Shown here one piece after another: positions 52,812 through 62,191 of a stretch of 64,000 bases of DNA. Source of the DNA: Desmonostoc muscorum LEGE 12446 (lineage in GTDB: Bacteria; Cyanobacteriota; Cyanobacteriia; Cyanobacteriales; Nostocaceae). The position numbers were made by a program, and so were the translations under genes. The notes below the pieces were generated by a model, which worked only from the letters and a program-made list of their open reading frames with translations, was not told the origin of the DNA and ran no database searches. The stretch covers positions 4,402,001 to 4,466,000 of the forward strand of contig NZ_JADEXS020000001.1 of NCBI RefSeq assembly GCF_015207005.2, written 5' to 3'. Numbering within the stretch: position 1 is the first letter of the stretch; each line of letters opens with the position of its first letter.

Positions 52812-53498
52812 TTAGAGGCTATCTGGATCAATATTTAATTCTCGGAGTTTAGCAGCTAATCTTTGTGCCTTTTCTTCTGCGGCTTGTCTTACAGCTACTT
52901 CTTCTTCGTGAGTTAGAAGTATTTGATCTGTAGCTGGATTGTAAAAACGCAATTTTCCCTCTTGTAAACGCAACTCAAGCCCTAAAACTTCACTGGGTAG
53001 GGATACGGTATCATTTGATAAGCTATTGGTTGGCACTGGAAAATAATTGTCTTCAACCAAGCGTAAACCTTGGAGTTGGGGATTAAGATAATCGCCCGTA
53101 GGATCATACTGGAAATATTCACGCACCCCCAGAAAGGCGTAGATTCCTTTCTTTGCACCTTGGTCTTTGCTGCGGGTGGTTTTTGAGGTAATCTCTAGAA
53201 CAAAATCTGGGGTTTTATCATTTTCTTCCCAGGTTTTGTAAGAACCGCGATCGCGGTTTTCTACTCCAAAGACCACAAATACATCTGGTGCGACAACTGA
53301 TTCTGGATTACCTTTTTCGTAATAGATAAATAAATTACCAGCCACGTAGACATTTGGAAGATTTCGGAAATAAATCCGCAGCGCACTTCTTGCATAAATC
53401 AAGTAACTGCACTGGATATCACCTTCAGCCATTGGCTTACCATCCTCATCTGGATATTCAATTGGGGTAACGGGGATATACTCTACTGAGGCTGTCAT
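52812..53498 (-). CDS. Uma2-family protein (third large copy)
   Basis: About 228 residues from the ATG (MTASVEYIPVTPIEYPDEDG); a TTG twelve codons upstream gives a non-family leader. Uma2 blocks are PESVVAPDVFVVFGVENRD (Asp), PDFVLEITSKTTRSKDQG (Glu) and FLGVREYFQYDPTGDYL. It ends with AAKLRELNIDPDSL, the family tail. It resembles the 48.6-kb copy more than the other two. Role unknown. Confidence 0.85.
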   Translation of the reverse strand: MTASVEYIPVTPIEYPDEDGKPMAEGDIQCSYLIYARSALRIYFRNLPNVYVAGNLFIYYEKGNPESVVAPDVFVVFGVENRDRGSYKTWEENDKTPDFVLEITSKTTRSKDQGAKKGIYAFLGVREYFQYDPTGDYLNPQLQGLRLVEDNYFPVPTNSLSNDTVSLPSEVLGLELRLQEGKLRFYNPATDQILLTHEEEVAVRQAAEEKAQRLAAKLRELNIDPDSL

Positions 53499-53640
53499 GG
53501 TCGGATACCTCAACTCAACTAGGGCTAGATTCAATAATATCGCTCAAAATCCTGTCGCCATGACTGGGAGGCTGAGAAATCACGAGGAATTCATGATCAC
53601 AGTCCCTTTCATTGAGCATCTGATGAGGTTCAATGTTCAC

Positions 53641-54279
53641 TTAGTCTGGTTGAGTATCGCTTGTCAAATATGCAGCAAGCTCTTCTGAAATAACAAAACG
53701 AGCAACATCATTATAAGTAATTTCGTAAATCAGTCCGTAATTCTCTAGAATTCGTAATTTATTTCTCAAATGAGAGTGATCTTCAAAATAGTAAGCGAGA
53801 ACCATGTTGTTATTAGGGTCTGAATAATAAACCCATTTATTGCTTAGAATTACAAATTCACGAATAAATGGATACTCACACAAGTCATTTTTAATATCTG
53901 CTATAAGCTCTGGAATTAGTTTTTCAATCGACGATAATACGCTGCCTGATTGTTTGGGCAACAGAAGGCTGGGCTTAACGACACTCTCACGTGAAACTCT
54001 TAACCCTGAAAGCGTCTTCTCGATTTTTTCGAGTGTCCGTACCATTTTTTCAGGATTATCGTTTCCGATCGTAATTGGTGGAACTGAGCCAACAACTTCA
54101 ATTGGTGTTTGATAAATATAACGTTTTGCAGAAAGATCGTAGTACTCTACTTCAAGACGAATATCTTTTCCAAATCGCTCTTCTGCTTTAAAAAAAGTTG
54201 CTACATCAAAGAAGAAAGGGTTCTGGCGATCAATTAGAGATAGTTTTAGCGGAAAAAGTTTTTCATAGTTATTCATCAT
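53641..54279 (-). CDS. Protein of unknown function, 5' end cut by an insertion element
   Basis: 212 residues from the first ATG. The same frame continues upstream for about 45 further codons (HLFRFKPEKEQAIQLGILAL, VDVKITISSPPQ) with no start codon before it meets a stop at the edge of the 54.4-kb element. The original N-terminus is therefore missing. The protein has an alpha/beta pattern with a helix-turn-helix-like C-terminus (LRNKLRILENYGLIYEITYN). No family was recognised. Whether the shortened form is made is unknown. Confidence 0.55.
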   Translation of the reverse strand: MMNNYEKLFPLKLSLIDRQNPFFFDVATFFKAEERFGKDIRLEVEYYDLSAKRYIYQTPIEVVGSVPPITIGNDNPEKMVRTLEKIEKTLSGLRVSRESVVKPSLLLPKQSGSVLSSIEKLIPELIADIKNDLCEYPFIREFVILSNKWVYYSDPNNNMVLAYYFEDHSHLRNKLRILENYGLIYEITYNDVARFVISEELAAYLTSDTQPD

Positions 54280-54934
54280 CTGAGGTGGAGACGAGATTGT
54301 AATCTTGACATCGACTGCTGGAGCTTCGGTAAGAGCAAGAATACCAAGTTGAATAGCTTGTTCTTTTTCTGGTTTGAATCGAAACAGATGAGTTAATCGC
54401 GGTTTTGAAAAGTGCCGTTTAGCTCAAATAGCATCAACAATAGACCTCTTGCAAAAGTCGCTCAGGAAGATTTAATTTTGGGGAGACAAAGCTCATAATT
54501 GTAGAGAGCAGCAATCAGATTAAACCTTAAACTAAATCTTTTTCGGCGATTTCTATAAGTAAGGGACAAAATTTTAAACACCTTTAACTTCCGATTTACA
54601 TGCTCACCTAAAACTCTAATTCTGGCTAATTCTTGATTGCTCTTTTTATCCTCATAACTTAATTTACCTCCTCTAGGTTTTTTCTTGGAAATCCGACTAT
54701 TGTTATGCAGTTTTTGAATACCTTGATAACCTTTATTACCCAAACACTCTATATCTTCTCTCAGCCTAACTTGACTATTTTTAAATATCCGAAAATCATG
54801 TTCTCTACCCTTACCATGAGCGGTGCAGATGATTTTACCATTTGCTTGGTCTACCACTACTTGTGACTTAAGTGTATGCTGTTTCTTTTTTCCACTATCA
54901 AACTTTTTTTGTTTTTTTTAGGACGTTCAATGGG

Positions 54935-56117
54935 CAGGGCTATTTCATTCTAAAAAGCTGCTTGAGTGTGTCTAGTCCAAAAGAACATAAACGTTGAGCT
55001 TGTGCCATATTTTTAAACATATTGTTTCGGTATAAATTGAGTGAAAAATTGCGAGTGAGCGCAAAAATCTGAGGTAAGGGTGTAGTGCGAATTCGGGATG
55101 CATCTTCACCTTGGGTAACGTCCCGAACGTAATGAACTTTATTCTCAACACCCCAATATCCTCTGATTCGTTCAGCTATTTGTTGAGCCGTTTCAGTTAG
55201 AGATGAAATGTAATAACGAGTCTCAGTAGTTACTTCAATTACATTGTGTGTGAAAACCTGACGTTCTGATTTGACTTGAATCAAAGTGGTAAGTCCAGGC
55301 CAAGGACGAATACCATCAAGATTTTGACAAATACTGACATGTCGCTTTTCGATTCGACCATGACCTTTATTTATCTGCTCAAAAGAAAATTCCGGTGTAA
55401 AATTAGTTTTGATATCTTTGAATAAACTAGGTTGATTCCCTTTCAAGGCAGCAATATAATCATTGCCACTGTTGATAATCAACTCACAAGTTTTTTTTGT
55501 GTATTAATAGCATCAAAGGCAAAAACTACTCCCCTGAGAGCCAGTTTCTCAATCAACTCAGGTAATGCTTTTATTTCGTTGGTTTTGGCATCAACTTCAA
55601 ACGGTTCTAAAATCAATCCTCGCTCTACAAGGTAAGCACTGACCAACATAATTGCTGGGTGGGAATCAGAATGTGGATTATCATTTTCTACTTGATATGA
55701 GCCTTTGAGGACTTTACCATCCATACCAACAGTTTCTCCAGGCAGTGGTTTGATGTCAAAGAAATTCGCAAGGCATACGGAATACTCTTCGTAATTTATG
55801 TGTAATAAATTACGACGGACTGTACTGTAAGAAGGAAGCCTATTCTTTGTCGGTTTCAAGAGGTCTATCAACTCCTCACGGTAGCTTGAAATCCAATCTC
55901 CAATTGCTAGAAATCCTTTATTGCCTGCGGCGATCGCCAATGTGAACAGCGCAAGACATAATGGTAGAGTATGTCGCTGTCCGGCGCGGCGACGGGGGTC
56001 TTCTAGACCTGCAAAAGCTTTGATAATTTCGATTTCAGACACGGTAGTAGATACTTGAAGTAGAGCTGGCGATGAATTCTACCATATTGCGTCTACATTT
56101 AGAATGAAATAGCCCTG
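54935..56117. mobile_element. ISAs1-family insertion sequence (inner), 1183 bp
   Basis: The terminal inverted repeats CAGGGCTATTTCATTCTAAA (54935-54954) and its complement (56098-56117) are 20 bases, perfect. A 10-bp direct target duplication GTTCAATGGG flanks it at 54925-54934 and 56118-56127, so both boundaries are exact. It is inserted in the DVTESPIE region of the outer transposase. Confidence 0.92.
54940..56042 (-). pseudogene. ISAs1 transposase split by an A8 frameshift
   Basis: Two overlapping frames (55479-56042 and 54940-55482) together make the full H-repeat/ISAs1 transposase. The first has the N-terminal block (ALFTLAIAAGNKGFLAIGDW) and ETVGMDGKVLKGS (catalytic Asp), and reaches VVFAFDAINTQKK. 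The second continues LIINSGNDYIAALKGNQPSL and IRGYWGVENKVHYVRDVTQG (catalytic Glu/His area). They join at a run of eight A, where one extra A, or a -1 slip, yields an uninterrupted chain of about 368 residues. Could be decay or programmed frameshifting. Confidence 0.8.
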
Positions 56118-56583
56118 GTTCAATGGGACTTTCTGTAACATCAACCACTACTACTTCTAGCTGATAATTAGAACTAGCCAATTTTTTCTTCCCTGGAAGT
56201 GTGAACGCCCTAGAAATAGGTCAGTGTATCTTCTATTTTTCGGATAATTCGGTAAGCTGTAGACTCCTTGACTCCCCAAGATTGACCTATATGGAAGTAG
56301 GTACGGTACTCTCTCCAGTACTCCAATGTCATCAACAATTGGTCTTCCAACGTGAGTTTACAAGGCCCGTCCTGTTTTCTGTTTTGCAAGGCTTGGCGGT
56401 AAGCGAAGCCATGCCGTTAGGCTTATCGCACTACCTCTAGCATCTGGTTAAAAGTCTCCGGTCGTACACCACACAAGCGTTTAAAGTCTTCTGGCTTTAA
56501 GATTTTTACTTGTTCGTATGTCATCAATGCTACCCAACTCTAACCTACCTGTCCCACGTATTTGGGACTTTTGCAAGAGGTCT

Positions 56584-56961
56584 AATGAAGAGAGCGATCG
56601 CTACTAACTAATAACTGCTATTGAAATCCTTATCTAATCAGCATTTTGCCATAGTTTTGATGAGCTATGGTCTGATTTGAACGCGATCGCACAGCTCAAG
56701 TAATATCAAGTCTGGCTAATCACTAAGTCATTAAAATTTCTTCTTACAGCCACTTGTTTTGTTATAAATTTTACTCAACATCATGTATTGTTACTAAATA
56801 AGTATTTACATAATAAATTTTTATGTTTTTATTAAAAAATATAAGTATAAGCTTATGATTTATCTATTTTTATTTAAACTTAAATTTTCTCTAGTAGATT
56901 TCTGTAATCGACAATACCCGTAATGTAGATAAAATAGTAGTAGAATTCAAAACTTAGTATT
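56584..56961. other. AT-rich intergenic region beyond the insertion
   Basis: The DNA is very AT-rich from about 56700. No match to the missing 5' end of the interrupted gene at 53.6-54.4 kb was found here, and no frame of note. Two HIP1 sites occur near the start. Confidence 0.45.
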
Positions 56962-57081
56962 ATGTCTAGTCAAGATCAAAATTCTCATCAAGCATTTAAT
57001 CAAACACAGGCTAGTGGAACAAAGAAAAAGAAGAAACTACAACCTCCTCCAGACATCAAGAAACCAAAGAAAACCGAATAA
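56962..57081 (+). CDS. Short lysine-rich peptide (39 residues)
   Basis: A clean frame begins with ATG and ends with TAA. The N-terminal half is Gln/Asn/Ser-rich and the C-terminal half is lysine-rich (GTKKKKKLQPPPDIKKPKK). It is too short for default gene callers, but no frame break occurs. A DNA- or RNA-binding or membrane-associated role is possible from its charge (pI very basic). There is no Shine-Dalgarno of note (AACTTAGTATT upstream), so expression is uncertain. Confidence 0.45.
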   Translation: MSSQDQNSHQAFNQTQASGTKKKKKLQPPPDIKKPKKTE

Positions 57082-57254
57082 AAACTGTCAAAATTTGTTG
57101 TAGAGACTTAAATTTAATTAAGCCTCTACACATAAATTATCTAAGGATAAAAGCGTTAGTCGTCAGAATCCAGAATGACTAAAAAATCCTGCCATAGCTT
57201 CTTAAATTTCCTCAAATTATTCTGAATTCTGGATTCTGAATTCTGAATTCTTAC

Positions 57255-58331
57255 TTATTTATTTTTAACTTGACTCTTTGCCTGTTCTAAAGCTATTTCT
57301 TTCATTGCCTGATATGAATTCACATTGGAAGTACCTTCAATAGCTTTAACTGCCAAATCTTGAACTTGTTTCAGGGCAGATTCGAGTTGTTTAGAAAGAT
57401 TTTGAATGCGTGTCTCTTGATTAGTAATCGTCTGTTCTAGAGATTGCAGTCTTTGTTCATAAAAGCGCTTTTGCCCTTCTACTTCTTTAGAATATAAGTC
57501 TGATTTGACTTTAGCTTGGTAGTGGGCGATGCCTTTGCCTTCTTCTGTAGCTTTTTTGATGGCTGCTTCTTTGTCTTTCGGAAAAGCTTCTACCTTAGCC
57601 TTCAATTCTTCAAATTGTTTTTCTCGTTCAGAAATTGCTTTCTCCCGTTCGTCCCACTGTTTTTCTATTTCTTGGAGTAATTCCTCTAGTTGTTTATATA
57701 ATACTTTCTGCCCTTGTTCGTATTCACCAGTGTCTAGTTGCCGCTGGAGTTCTAAATTATACTTATACTCTGATGCATCGCGTTGGCGAGTTTTATTCAG
57801 GCTTTCATTCCGTTCTTTTATCGCCCGTTGATGTTCTTCTTGTTCTTTTCCCCAAGTATTTCTTTGATCTAGAATTTCTTGCAATAACATTTCAGAACGC
57901 TGGCTATACTCATCTTGATAAGCTTTAGAATTATCTTCATACGCTTGGATCAGAGTATCCAAGATATCATCAGAAATTTCTAAATTATGCAACTGTTTTA
58001 ATTGTTGAATTTCTTCCTCTAAAGTTTGCCTGATTTCTTCTAATTTAGAAGCTTTGGTTGTCAATTGTTCGGACAATTCATTAGCAGCGCTACCAAAACC
58101 TAATTGAATTTTAGCTAAGCTTTCAATTGTATTATTCATCTTTTGTTGGACACTAGAAAGCTGATTCATAGGTGTTTTTTGTTCTATTTTAGGCTGTTCT
58201 TTGGTTACAGGCTGGCTTTCTTTAGCAACTTTATCGAGTTGCGATTTTAGCGCTGCTTGTTCTTTAGCTAACTCCTCATACGCCTGAAGAATTTCTACTT
58301 TAGTATTCTTCTCAGTCGGTTTTTTCACCAC
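57255..58331 (-). CDS. lfiB: Coiled-coil-rich protein, LfiB-like
   Basis: About 358 residues, nearly all predicted coiled coil (heptads from about residue 15 to the end, Gln/Glu/Lys-rich). The C-terminal block SLEQTITNQETRIQNLSKQL then ALKQVQDLAVKAI is shared with the neighbouring gene, so the two are paralogues. The start is GTG, chosen because AGGAGG lies nine bases upstream. In Anabaena PCC 7120 the pair next to the sphR locus (alr4504/alr4505) was reported to form filaments as LfiA/LfiB. Naming here rests on that recalled synteny and on coiled-coil content. Confidence 0.6.
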   Translation of the reverse strand: MVKKPTEKNTKVEILQAYEELAKEQAALKSQLDKVAKESQPVTKEQPKIEQKTPMNQLSSVQQKMNNTIESLAKIQLGFGSAANELSEQLTTKASKLEEIRQTLEEEIQQLKQLHNLEISDDILDTLIQAYEDNSKAYQDEYSQRSEMLLQEILDQRNTWGKEQEEHQRAIKERNESLNKTRQRDASEYKYNLELQRQLDTGEYEQGQKVLYKQLEELLQEIEKQWDEREKAISEREKQFEELKAKVEAFPKDKEAAIKKATEEGKGIAHYQAKVKSDLYSKEVEGQKRFYEQRLQSLEQTITNQETRIQNLSKQLESALKQVQDLAVKAIEGTSNVNSYQAMKEIALEQAKSQVKNK

Positions 58332-58394
58332 TACAACAAACCTCCTCTTCAGGAATTGAAAATTCAAAATGATTAAGACGCTACAGACTAATAA

Positions 58395-59378
58395 CTATTT
58401 GGGGCTAGAACTACCAAAAGCCCTCATAGCTAAGTCTTGCGCTTGTTTTAATGCAGTTTGCAATTGAGTAGAAATCCCTTCTATTTGCTCAGTTTGTTTT
58501 TTGATTGTTTCTTCCAGGGATTGAATTTTTAATTCGTAACTCTGTTTTGTAGATTCCCATTCTTTCTCAAACAAATCAGCCTCAATTTTAGCTTTTTGGC
58601 TGGTTTCTTTAATTGCTTCTTCTCTGGCTTTCTTAACGGCTTCTTCTAGTTCGTTAGGAAATGTGGTCACTTTTTGTTGATAATCCGCAAATAGCGGTTG
58701 ATGTTGAGTGAGTATTTTTTCTCGTTCAGTCCAGTCTTTCTCTTTCTTTTGAGAATTTTCTTGTATTTCCCTTTCTTGTTGACGCTTGATTGCTTCGTAG
58801 CTGTCTGTATTCAGCTTACGAGTTGTTTCTAATTTATATTGATATTCTTCTTCTTCTTGCTGGCGGTCTTTGGCTAATAAATCATTATATGCTTGGAGTT
58901 TTTCTTCATACTCTGCTTGCTCTTTTTGCCATTCTTTCCGCCTGACTGTAATTTCTTTTTCTAAAGCTTCCTTTTTGCTAATAGTATCTTGTTCTAGGGT
59001 TTTGAGTTTTTCTTGATGTTCTTGACTTAAAATATCTAGAGTATCAGCGACAACTCTAATTTGCTGAAGCTCCTGTAGACGTTGAGTTTCAATTTCTATT
59101 GCTTGATTGAGTTCATCTAACTTGGAGTTTTCTTGAGCTAGTTTTTCAGATAATCCATTGAGAATACTGCCAAACTCTAATTGTAAATCGGCTAAACCTT
59201 TGACAATACTATCAACTGTATATGCCGAAGCTGCTTGCAGAATTTCTTGGCTTTTGGCTTTTTCTGCTTCTTCTTGTTTGGTTGCTATTTTAAATTCCAG
59301 CTTTTTCCTTTGGATAAGAATTTGTTGAAATGCTTGCATTAGTTGTTGTTTGCTGTCCTTGACCCCAACTGTAGTCAT
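58395..59378 (-). CDS. lfiA: Coiled-coil-rich protein, LfiA-like
   Basis: About 327 residues from ATG (MTTVGVKDSKQQLMQAFQQI), with GGAG eight bases upstream; a longer TTG start was rejected. It is nearly wholly coiled coil, with the shared C-terminal block SLEETIKKQTEQIEGISTQL then ALKQAQDLAMRAFGSS. It is the first gene of a two-gene minus-strand unit (64 bases before the LfiB-like gene) and diverges from the response regulator. Paralogous filament-forming partners fit reported cyanobacterial coiled-coil proteins, which is the basis of the symbol. Confidence 0.6.
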   Translation of the reverse strand: MTTVGVKDSKQQLMQAFQQILIQRKKLEFKIATKQEEAEKAKSQEILQAASAYTVDSIVKGLADLQLEFGSILNGLSEKLAQENSKLDELNQAIEIETQRLQELQQIRVVADTLDILSQEHQEKLKTLEQDTISKKEALEKEITVRRKEWQKEQAEYEEKLQAYNDLLAKDRQQEEEEYQYKLETTRKLNTDSYEAIKRQQEREIQENSQKKEKDWTEREKILTQHQPLFADYQQKVTTFPNELEEAVKKAREEAIKETSQKAKIEADLFEKEWESTKQSYELKIQSLEETIKKQTEQIEGISTQLQTALKQAQDLAMRAFGSSSPK

Positions 59379-59848
59379 ATTCCAACTCCGTTCAATAGGC
59401 AATAATTTATCGGGTAGCAAGCCATACCAATGACTACCCTATGCAGACATCAGAGTAGCCTTTACATCATATTTATAGTGCAGTGTAAACACTGAAATAA
59501 TCAACATCCGATACTGAGGATAGTACGAGTTATCCACAGTTGTCTCTTTCTGTTTTCCTAAGTATATTTTTCCCTTTGGGGTTTTGTAGTATTTTTGTAC
59601 TAATAAATATACCCAACCCAATTTACCCTTGTCAAGAGAAAATTTCAGAGATTTCACTAAAAAGACTATGTGGCATCTTTCAGCCACAGCGCTTTATAAT
59701 TCTTAATAGGGCGCTGTGACATATGTAACCTTTTGTAAAGGAAATCTAAAAGAATTAACCCTAGTAGAAGCGCGGTTGCACTCAGGCTAGATAATAGATG
59801 TGATCATCCTAATTGATACAAGGACAGTCCTAGACTCTTGTGATATCA
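59379..59848. other. Divergent promoter region of lfiA-like and sphR genes
   Basis: The 470 bases hold both promoters. There is a small AT-rich part near 59550-59620 and a hairpin (ACTACCC region to 59450). A minus-strand frame here (59439-59687) has no ribosome site and was rejected. No clear PHO box (tandem CTTAACCT with 3-base spacing) was found. Confidence 0.45.
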
Positions 59849-60601
59849 ATGTATACCACTGAATCGACCAAGTATTCTGCCAGAACGGACATTGGACAAA
59901 CCAGCCGGATTTTGGTAGTAGAAGATGAAGAATTAATCCAGGAAATGCTCGTTGTAGCCCTGGAAGAGGAGGGTTACGGGGTGATAACTGCCCCCGATGG
60001 GCGGTCTGCTGTAGAGTATCTCAAAAGTTTTGAAACCAACTCAGGGGAACTTCCCTTTGACTTGATCATCCTTGATTTGATGCTGCCTCAGATCAATGGT
60101 TTAGATATTTGCCGTTTACTACGTCACCAAGGAAACCCAGTACCGATTTTAATGCTCAGTGCTAAGGGTAGCGAAACCGATCGCGTTTTGGGGTTAGAAG
60201 TAGGAGCAGATGACTACCTAACCAAACCCTTCAGTATGCGCGAGTTAGTGGCTCGTTGTCGGGCTTTACTGCGGCGTCAACGCTTAAGTAATTTGCCACA
60301 ACTACCAGTATTAAAATTTAAGGATGTGACCTTAAATCCTCAAGAATGTCGCGTGCTGGTTCGCGGTCAAGAGGTGAGTCTTTCTCCGAAAGAGTTTCGC
60401 CTGCTGGAACTGTTTATGAGTTACGCCCGTCGGGTGTGGTCGCGGGAACAATTGCTAGACCAGGTTTGGGGTCCAGATTTTGTGGGGGATAGCAAAACCG
60501 TAGACGTTCACATCCGTTGGTTGCGCGAAAAATTAGAGCAAGATCCCAGCCATCCCGAATATATTGTGACTGTAAGAGGTTTTGGCTATAGGTTTGGATA
60601 A
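59849..60601 (+). CDS. sphR: SphR/PhoB-type response regulator
   Basis: About 250 residues. The receiver domain (about 20-130) has acidic pocket EDEE (about 27-30), phospho-Asp in DLIILDLMLPQINGLDI, Thr/Lys positions LMLSAKGSE and LTKPFSM. The C-terminal OmpR/PhoB winged helix (about 150-247) shows LSPKEFRLLELFM, GDSKTVDVHIRWLREKLE and TVRGFGYRF. Adjacent genes for a histidine kinase and PhoU identify it as the phosphate-regulon activator, which binds PHO boxes of phoA and pst genes. ATG start, three codons after a possible GTG. Confidence 0.88.
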   Translation: MYTTESTKYSARTDIGQTSRILVVEDEELIQEMLVVALEEEGYGVITAPDGRSAVEYLKSFETNSGELPFDLIILDLMLPQINGLDICRLLRHQGNPVPILMLSAKGSETDRVLGLEVGADDYLTKPFSMRELVARCRALLRRQRLSNLPQLPVLKFKDVTLNPQECRVLVRGQEVSLSPKEFRLLELFMSYARRVWSREQLLDQVWGPDFVGDSKTVDVHIRWLREKLEQDPSHPEYIVTVRGFGYRFG

Positions 60602-60654
60602 TTAGTTTAGATAGTTGTTAGTTTTGAGTAATCACAAAAAAACTAACGACTCAA

Positions 60655-61980
60655 ATGCTCTTATTGGGATTTTTTCTGGGTTTAGCGGTAGGCATTGGGT
60701 TTTGGGTTTGGCAACAGGTTCAACTTAACCGCTACCTGAGACGCGTAATCAAACCGTTAACCTCCCATTCTGACAAACTAGGACTGCCGTTGATTCCTGG
60801 GTTACGGCAGGAAATTATGCTTTTAAGGCAGCAGCGACAAGATTTGCAACAGTCGCTGCAAACTTACCAAGACTTGCTGGAATTTGCACCAATAGGATAT
60901 TTGCAGGTGGATGAAGAAAATCAACTGTTGTGGTGCAATCAGCAGGCGCAGGAAATTTTAAATTTGCAAAGGTGGCAACCAGGGCAGGTGCGCTTGTTGT
61001 TGGAGTTGGTACGGTCTTATGAACTCGATCATTTAATTGAAAAAACTCGTGATTGGCAAAAACCACAGACGAAGGAGTGGGTATTTCACCCATCTTGTGA
61101 TAATGCCGCAGAGATACCGACAATCAAATCTTTGACTTTGCGGGCGTGTAGCTTGCCTTTACCAAATGGACAAGTAGGGGTATTTTTAGAAAATCGTCAA
61201 CCCCTATTGGATATAAATCAAGCACGCGATCGCTCTTTTTCTGATTTAGCTCATGAACTCAGAACGCCCTTGACTTCCATTCGCTTGGTTGTAGAAACTT
61301 TACAAAACCGCTTGGAACCGCCTTTAAATCGCTGGGTTAACCGCCTCATGCAAGAAGTTGACCGGCTGATTAGTTTGGTGCAAAGCTGGTTAGAACTCAC
61401 CCAAATGGAAGCAAACCCCAACATGCAATTGCAAACCGAAGCTGTGGAATTGCGATCGCTAATTGCATCTGTTTGGGAAACCCTAGAACCATTAGCACAG
61501 CGGCAACATGTGTCTCTGAACTATTCTGGGCCAGAAAATCTTTGGATTAAGGCAGATCAAGCCCGCATTTACCAGGTTTTTCTCAACTTACTGGACAACA
61601 GCATTAAGTATAGTCTTCCTTCTACTTCCATTCACGTCCAGGCGAAAATCCTATCAACAAATAATAATGGTGTCAATGGTGGTTCTTCATCCCTCGAAAT
61701 AAATCTTATTGATTCGGGAGTAGGCTTTTCCCAAGCAGATTTGCCCCATGTTTTTGAGCGATTTTATCGGGGAGATAAAGCCAGAACCCATTCCCCGCAA
61801 GATAATAATTCTATAGGGGCGATTGTTGGCAATGGCTTAGGTTTAGCGATCGTTCAACAAATTCTTCTCGCTCACGGTGGTTCAATCAAAGCTATGAACC
61901 ATCCAGAAACAGGTGGGGCGTGGATGCAAATTCAATTTCCTCAAGTCATGGCAAACTGCCTAAGCCAAGACTATAGTTGA
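60655..61980 (+). CDS. sphS: SphS/PhoR-type phosphate sensor kinase
   Basis: 441 residues. One N-terminal membrane helix (LLLGFFLGLAVGIGFWVWQ, about 2-20) leads to a PAS-like domain (LEFAPIGYLQVDEENQLLWC). The dimerisation and phosphoacceptor helix has His in FSDLAHELRTPLTSIRLV (about 203). The ATPase has N box LLDNSIKYS, G1 LIDSGVGF and G2 GNGLGLAIVQQIL. It has no periplasmic loop, as in PhoR/SphS kinases, which sense phosphate via PhoU and the Pst transporter. It is the second gene, 53 bases after sphR. Confidence 0.9.
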   Translation: MLLLGFFLGLAVGIGFWVWQQVQLNRYLRRVIKPLTSHSDKLGLPLIPGLRQEIMLLRQQRQDLQQSLQTYQDLLEFAPIGYLQVDEENQLLWCNQQAQEILNLQRWQPGQVRLLLELVRSYELDHLIEKTRDWQKPQTKEWVFHPSCDNAAEIPTIKSLTLRACSLPLPNGQVGVFLENRQPLLDINQARDRSFSDLAHELRTPLTSIRLVVETLQNRLEPPLNRWVNRLMQEVDRLISLVQSWLELTQMEANPNMQLQTEAVELRSLIASVWETLEPLAQRQHVSLNYSGPENLWIKADQARIYQVFLNLLDNSIKYSLPSTSIHVQAKILSTNNNGVNGGSSSLEINLIDSGVGFSQADLPHVFERFYRGDKARTHSPQDNNSIGAIVGNGLGLAIVQQILLAHGGSIKAMNHPETGGAWMQIQFPQVMANCLSQDYS

Positions 61981-61983
61981 AGA

Positions 61984-62160
61984 AGAATACAGAATTCAGA
62001 ATTCAGAATTCAGCAATCTTTTAGTGGGGGATTCAGACCCACCACTAACTGTAGACCACCAAATTGAAAATTACGCGCGAGTGTTCCACCGTTTATTCAT
62101 CCACCAGTCACACAGAATTAATTCTGAATTCTGACTCCTGACTCCTGAATTCTTTCTTGT
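61984..62160. repeat. GAATTCA/CTGAATT repeat tract before phoU
   Basis: Three tandem CAGAATT units (61991-62013) and an inverted group (CTGAATT, TCCTGAC; 62117-62150) flank a neutral AT-rich core. This STRR type fills the sphS-phoU gap. Confidence 0.7.
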
Positions 62161-62191
62161 TAAAAATATCTTCACGTTTGAGATTACAAGT

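Larger units (their letters stand above)
54462..56524 (-). pseudogene. IS5-type (DDE) transposase, broken into parts
   Basis: The N-terminal part starts MTYEQVKILKPEDFKRLCGV (ATG at 56522-56524), runs into a stop, and shifts frame after a small GC-rich insert (GCCTAACGGCATGGCTTCGC). It resumes as LTLEDQLLMTLEYWREYRTY, then has further stops, and reaches the first catalytic Asp in VVVDVTESPIE. The second part, after the inner element, is frameshifted at an A8 run and reads KFDSGKKKQHTLKSQVVVDQ to the end (HDFRIFKNS, NRKLKVFKILSLTYRNRRKRF). It is inactive. Confidence 0.75.
54443..56583. mobile_element. Decayed IS5-type element (outer) interrupted by ISAs1
   Basis: Terminal inverted repeats GACCTCTTGCAAAAGTC (54443-54459) and GACTTTTGCAAGAGGTC (56566-56582) are perfect over 17 bases. 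TA flanks both outer sides. Without the inner element and the 10-bp duplication it would be about 0.95 kb, normal for a small IS5-type element. Confidence 0.8.

Noticed and set aside
56201..56440. Plus-strand frame of 79 residues at the right part of the outer IS
   Set aside because: The minus strand encodes recognisable transposase segments here, and the plus frame has no family match.
59439..59687. 82-residue minus-strand frame upstream of the LfiA-like gene
   Set aside because: It lacks a ribosome site, lies in a divergent promoter region and shows no family features.
59700..59848. PHO box upstream of sphR
   Set aside because: No tandem CTTAACCT-like repeats with the expected spacing; TTAACCCT occurs once only.
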